A stretch of 53,837 bases of DNA. Origin: Bacilli bacterium. GTDB taxonomy: Bacteria > Bacillota_I > Bacilli_A > RF39 > UBA660. The stretch is taken from positions 1 to 53,837 of the forward strand of contig JAFVEF010000006.1 of NCBI GenBank assembly GCA_017478105.1, given 5' to 3'. The position numbers and the translations under genes were made by a program. Below, piece by piece: positions 51,374 to 53,837 of the stretch (its first letter is position 1; every line of letters begins with the position of its first letter). Below the pieces are notes generated by a model that ran no database searches, was not told where the DNA came from, and saw only the letters and a list, made by a program, of their open reading frames with translations.

Positions 51374-53528
51374 ATCTAGGTAATAAACTTAAACTAACTT
51401 TATTTTTTTCTAAAGACACTTCATCAACCCAACAATCAACAATATCACCAACACTAAATAAATCACTTGGATGCTTGATATATTGATTAGATAATTTAGA
51501 TATATGAGCAAGTCCATCATTATGTAATCCAATATCTATAAATAAACCAAAATCAACTACATTTCTAACTGTTCCTTGTAACTTCATCCCAACAGTTAAA
51601 TCTTTAATATCTAAAACATCACTTTTCAATATAGGTTGTGGATATTCATCTCTAGGATCTAAATTTGGTTTTTTTAAAGAACTAATAACATCTTCTAAAG
51701 TATAAATATCAGTACCAAGTTTTTCACTACATGCAGTAACATTAATCTTATTAAGTTTATCTATTAGTTTAGAAGTACCAATATCAGAAATACTACAATC
51801 TAAATCTTTTAATAAATTAAGCGCAATATCATAACTCTCAGGATGTATAGCCGTAGAATCTAAAACATTTTCTCCTTCAGTAATACGAAGGAAACCTATT
51901 GCTTGTTCATATATTTTATCAGATAAAATCTTTTTCTTTTTTAATTCTTCACGAGACATTATCTTTCCTACTTTTTCACGATATTCTAAAAGTTTATTTA
52001 TACAACTTTTAGTAATACCAGATACATATGATAGTAAAGATTTAGATGCTGTATTAACATTAACACCAACACTATTTACACATTTTTCCACAACGAAATC
52101 TAAATTGTTTTTTAATTTACTTTGACTAACATCATGTTGATATAAACCAACTCCAATACCTTCAGGTGGTATCTTAACTAATTCAGATAATGGATCTTGA
52201 AGTCTTCTTCCAATACTAACAGCACTTCTTTTTTCAACTGCTAAATCTGGGAACTCTTCTATTGCTTGAGTTGAAGCAGAATAAATAGATGCTCCTGCTT
52301 CACTAACAATTACATATTTACAATCCAAATTATATTCATGAATCATATCACTACAAAACTTTTCTGATTCACGTGAAGCAGTTCCATTCCCAATCGCAAT
52401 TAAATCAACATTATATTTTTTTATTAATTGTACTACGACTTCTTTACTTATTTTAGTATTTTTCTCTTCCATTCCCTTTAAAAATGGTTTAATAACACAA
52501 CTGTCTAAATAATTACCAACTTTGTCAATTACTGCCAATTTACATCCATTTACAAATCCAGGATCAAAAGCCAAAACAACTTTTTCTTTCATTGGTGGAG
52601 TTAATAGTAAAGCTTCTAGATTTTTACCAAAATTTAAAATTGCTGCTTCTTCACCTTTTTCAGTTAATTCACTTCTAATTTCTCTTTCAACTGAAGGAGC
52701 AATTAATCTTTTATAAGAATCAGCTATTGCTTCACTAACATAATTACTCACAAAACTATTATTATTTTTAATAATCTTTTTTTCTAAATAAGCAATTATC
52801 TCATCTTTATTAACTTCAATATTTACAGTTAATACCTTTTCAGCTTCACCCCTATTAAGAGCTAATATTCTATGAGGTTTAATATATTTTACTGCTTCAT
52901 TATAATCATAATACATCTCATATATTTTATTCTCATCTACTGCACCTTTTTTTAATTTAGATACTACAACACCATTCTTATAAAAATAACTTCTAATATA
53001 TTTACGATAACTAGCATTATCACTAATCCACTCCGCAATAATATACTTTGCTCCCGTAATAGCTTCATCAACAGATTTAACACTATCATTTATAAATTTA
53101 CTACAAAGTGAATTAATATCCCCAGTACTTGGAAAACTCATTATCATTTTAGCTAATGGTTCAAGTCCTGCTTTAATAGCTTCAGTTGCTTTAGTCTTTT
53201 TCTTTTCTTTATATGGTCTATATAAATCTTCTACTTCAACTAACTTATTACATTTCATAATAGAATCTTTTAATTCATCAGTAAGTAATCCCTTTTCATC
53301 AATTAATCTAATTACATCTTCTTTTCTTTTTAATAGATTATTTTGATATTCATAAACATCTCCTATTTTTTTAATAGTTTCTTCATCTAAAGCACCAGTA
53401 GCTTCTTTTCTATATCTCGCAATAAAAGGAATAGTATTACCTTCTCCAAGTAAATTTAAAACAACACTTACTTGTTTAGTACTTATCCCTAAATCATTAC
53501 TAATTTCATTTATAATCATCTCGTTCAT
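51372..53528 (-). CDS. tex: Tex-family RNA-binding transcription accessory protein
   Basis: 718 aa, GGAGGTGTTAAG before the ATG. N-terminal Tex domain with NTIPFIARYRKEATGALDEE, YqgF/RNase H-like domain (VVLAFDPGFVNGCKLAVIDKVG), helix-hairpin-helix region (VNTASKSLLSYVSGI), and C-terminal S1 domain (LQGTVRNVVDFGLFIDIGLHNDGLAHIS). Full-length compared with the family (about 700-780 aa). Cytosolic, binds RNA, linked to transcription and stress. Confidence 0.97.
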   Translation of the reverse strand: MNEMIINEISNDLGISTKQVSVVLNLLGEGNTIPFIARYRKEATGALDEETIKKIGDVYEYQNNLLKRKEDVIRLIDEKGLLTDELKDSIMKCNKLVEVEDLYRPYKEKKKTKATEAIKAGLEPLAKMIMSFPSTGDINSLCSKFINDSVKSVDEAITGAKYIIAEWISDNASYRKYIRSYFYKNGVVVSKLKKGAVDENKIYEMYYDYNEAVKYIKPHRILALNRGEAEKVLTVNIEVNKDEIIAYLEKKIIKNNNSFVSNYVSEAIADSYKRLIAPSVEREIRSELTEKGEEAAILNFGKNLEALLLTPPMKEKVVLAFDPGFVNGCKLAVIDKVGNYLDSCVIKPFLKGMEEKNTKISKEVVVQLIKKYNVDLIAIGNGTASRESEKFCSDMIHEYNLDCKYVIVSEAGASIYSASTQAIEEFPDLAVEKRSAVSIGRRLQDPLSELVKIPPEGIGVGLYQHDVSQSKLKNNLDFVVEKCVNSVGVNVNTASKSLLSYVSGITKSCINKLLEYREKVGKIMSREELKKKKILSDKIYEQAIGFLRITEGENVLDSTAIHPESYDIALNLLKDLDCSISDIGTSKLIDKLNKINVTACSEKLGTDIYTLEDVISSLKKPNLDPRDEYPQPILKSDVLDIKDLTVGMKLQGTVRNVVDFGLFIDIGLHNDGLAHISKLSNQYIKHPSDLFSVGDIVDCWVDEVSLEKNKVSLSLLPR

Positions 53529-53565
53529 CTTAACACCTCCAGATTATAATATCAAAAATTAAAAA

Positions 53566-53588
53566 GAAAAAAAAGTCTTAAAGACTTT
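53566..53588 (-). terminator. Terminator upstream of tex
   Basis: AAAGTCTT / AAGACTTT stem followed by eight T on the minus strand; ends a minus-strand transcript coming from upstream of tex. Confidence 0.6.
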
Positions 53589-53618
53589 ATTATCCATTAA
53601 ATATACATAATTTGCACA

Positions 53619-53647
53619 TTGACAATAGAACATTTGTTTGCTATGAT
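53619..53647 (+). promoter_or_regulatory. Near-consensus SigA promoter of a candidate small RNA
   Basis: TTGACA (53619-53624), exactly 17 bases, TATGAT (53642-53647), one of the best promoters in the window. Confidence 0.8.
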
Positions 53648-53653
53648 AATATT

Positions 53654-53733
53654 GGATATGTTTGAAATATATCAGATGTTTTCCCCTTCTGACTAAGAAG
53701 GGAGACTTGCTAACCATTGTCAAGTCTTTTTTT
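53654..53733 (+). ncRNA. Candidate small RNA with three hairpins and a terminator
   Basis: About 80 bases from the predicted start near 53654 to the end of a T7 run. Three helices: GATAT/ATATC (655-659 with 669-673), CCCTTCT/AGAAGGG with a 5-base loop (684-690 with 696-702), and the terminator AGACTTG/CAAGTCT (703-709 with 721-727) followed by seven T. No open reading frame of useful size. I do not recognise it: no SRP, 6S, tmRNA, RNase P or preQ1 hallmarks. Likely an independent trans-acting RNA or a short leader. Confidence 0.6.
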
Positions 53734-53749
53734 GTTAGTCTTAAATAGT

Positions 53750-53774
53750 AAAAAAGAGCGCAATGCCCCTTACC
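53750..53774 (-). terminator. Weak terminator of a gene beyond the window edge
   Basis: AAGGG/CTCTT stem with an inner GC-ATT-GC hairpin and six T on the minus strand. The rest of 53734-53837 shows no gene. Confidence 0.3.
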
Positions 53775-53837
53775 CCAAATAATATTATTATTGACAATTA
53801 TTATATACTTCTTTTACTCTTGCATAATATATTCTTA

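Noticed and set aside
52522-52716. Plus-strand open frame inside tex
   Set aside because: Antisense shadow of a well-conserved gene.
53654-53733. SRP RNA, 6S RNA or preQ1 riboswitch
   Set aside because: The conserved core sequences of these RNAs are absent and no regulated gene follows on the same strand within the window.

Overview
The window is AT-rich DNA from a low-GC, Gram-positive-type (Bacillota) anaerobe. The genes use strong AGGTGA/GGAGG ribosome binding sites. TGA is a stop (spoVAC, for example), so this is not the Mycoplasma code. A forespore-type sigma factor next to spoVAC-spoVAD-spoVAE indicates a spore former, and class III ribonucleotide reductase (nrdD/nrdG) indicates anaerobic growth. 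Style and content fit an uncultured gut member of the Bacilli/Erysipelotrichia/RF39 type; this placement is inference. Nearly everything lies on the minus strand; only three protein genes and one candidate small RNA are on the plus strand.

Layout. (1) 1-8.6 kb: the start of a surface protein cut by the window edge, a phosphodiester glycosidase-like membrane protein, two small membrane proteins, a very large prepilin-like protein (1159 aa), and three glycosyltransferase genes (Alg13-like/GtrA-like fusion, Alg14-like, GT4) coupled by overlapping stops and starts. (2) 8.6-13.1 kb: a Pro/Val repeat membrane protein, an RluA-type pseudouridine synthase overlapping an rRNA-methyltransferase-like gene, and small membrane, lipoprotein and cytosolic proteins. 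(3) 13.2-35.5 kb: the main accessory region. It holds at least seven TasA/camelysin-like secreted subunits, three SipW-type signal peptidase relatives (one apparently lacking its catalytic residues), a membrane-anchored McrB-like AAA+ ATPase with a DUF2357-like partner but no nuclease, several unknown proteins, and a 2842-aa surface protein built on about thirty 'YGGG' repeats with a CBM2-like insertion. (4) 35.6-44.4 kb: housekeeping genes: tRNA-Leu(CAA), scpB/scpA, an RNHCP zinc protein, a class B sortase with an unlisted 48-aa membrane ORF upstream, spoVAE/AD/AC and a sigF/G-like sigma gene, then dUTPase-nrdG-nrdD. (5) 44.4-51.3 kb: a Crp/Fnr-type regulator divergent from nrdD over a perfect palindrome, then a second SipW/TasA operon: InlB-repeat surface protein, two BsaA/TasA-like proteins, an intact SipW, an IPDTG-anchored protein and a BspA/DUF285 repeat protein. 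(6) 51.3-53.8 kb: tex and a short three-hairpin candidate sRNA with a near-consensus promoter.

How the genes may work together. The recurring theme is building the cell surface: subunits with short N-terminal membrane segments, dedicated SipW-type peptidases to release them, a sortase with a plausible IPxTG substrate, and large repeat adhesins. The 14-35 kb region is the best candidate for an undescribed system: an extracellular fibre or matrix assembly locus that also carries a membrane-tethered AAA+ machine. This rests on gene context and motif reading only; no homology search was possible.
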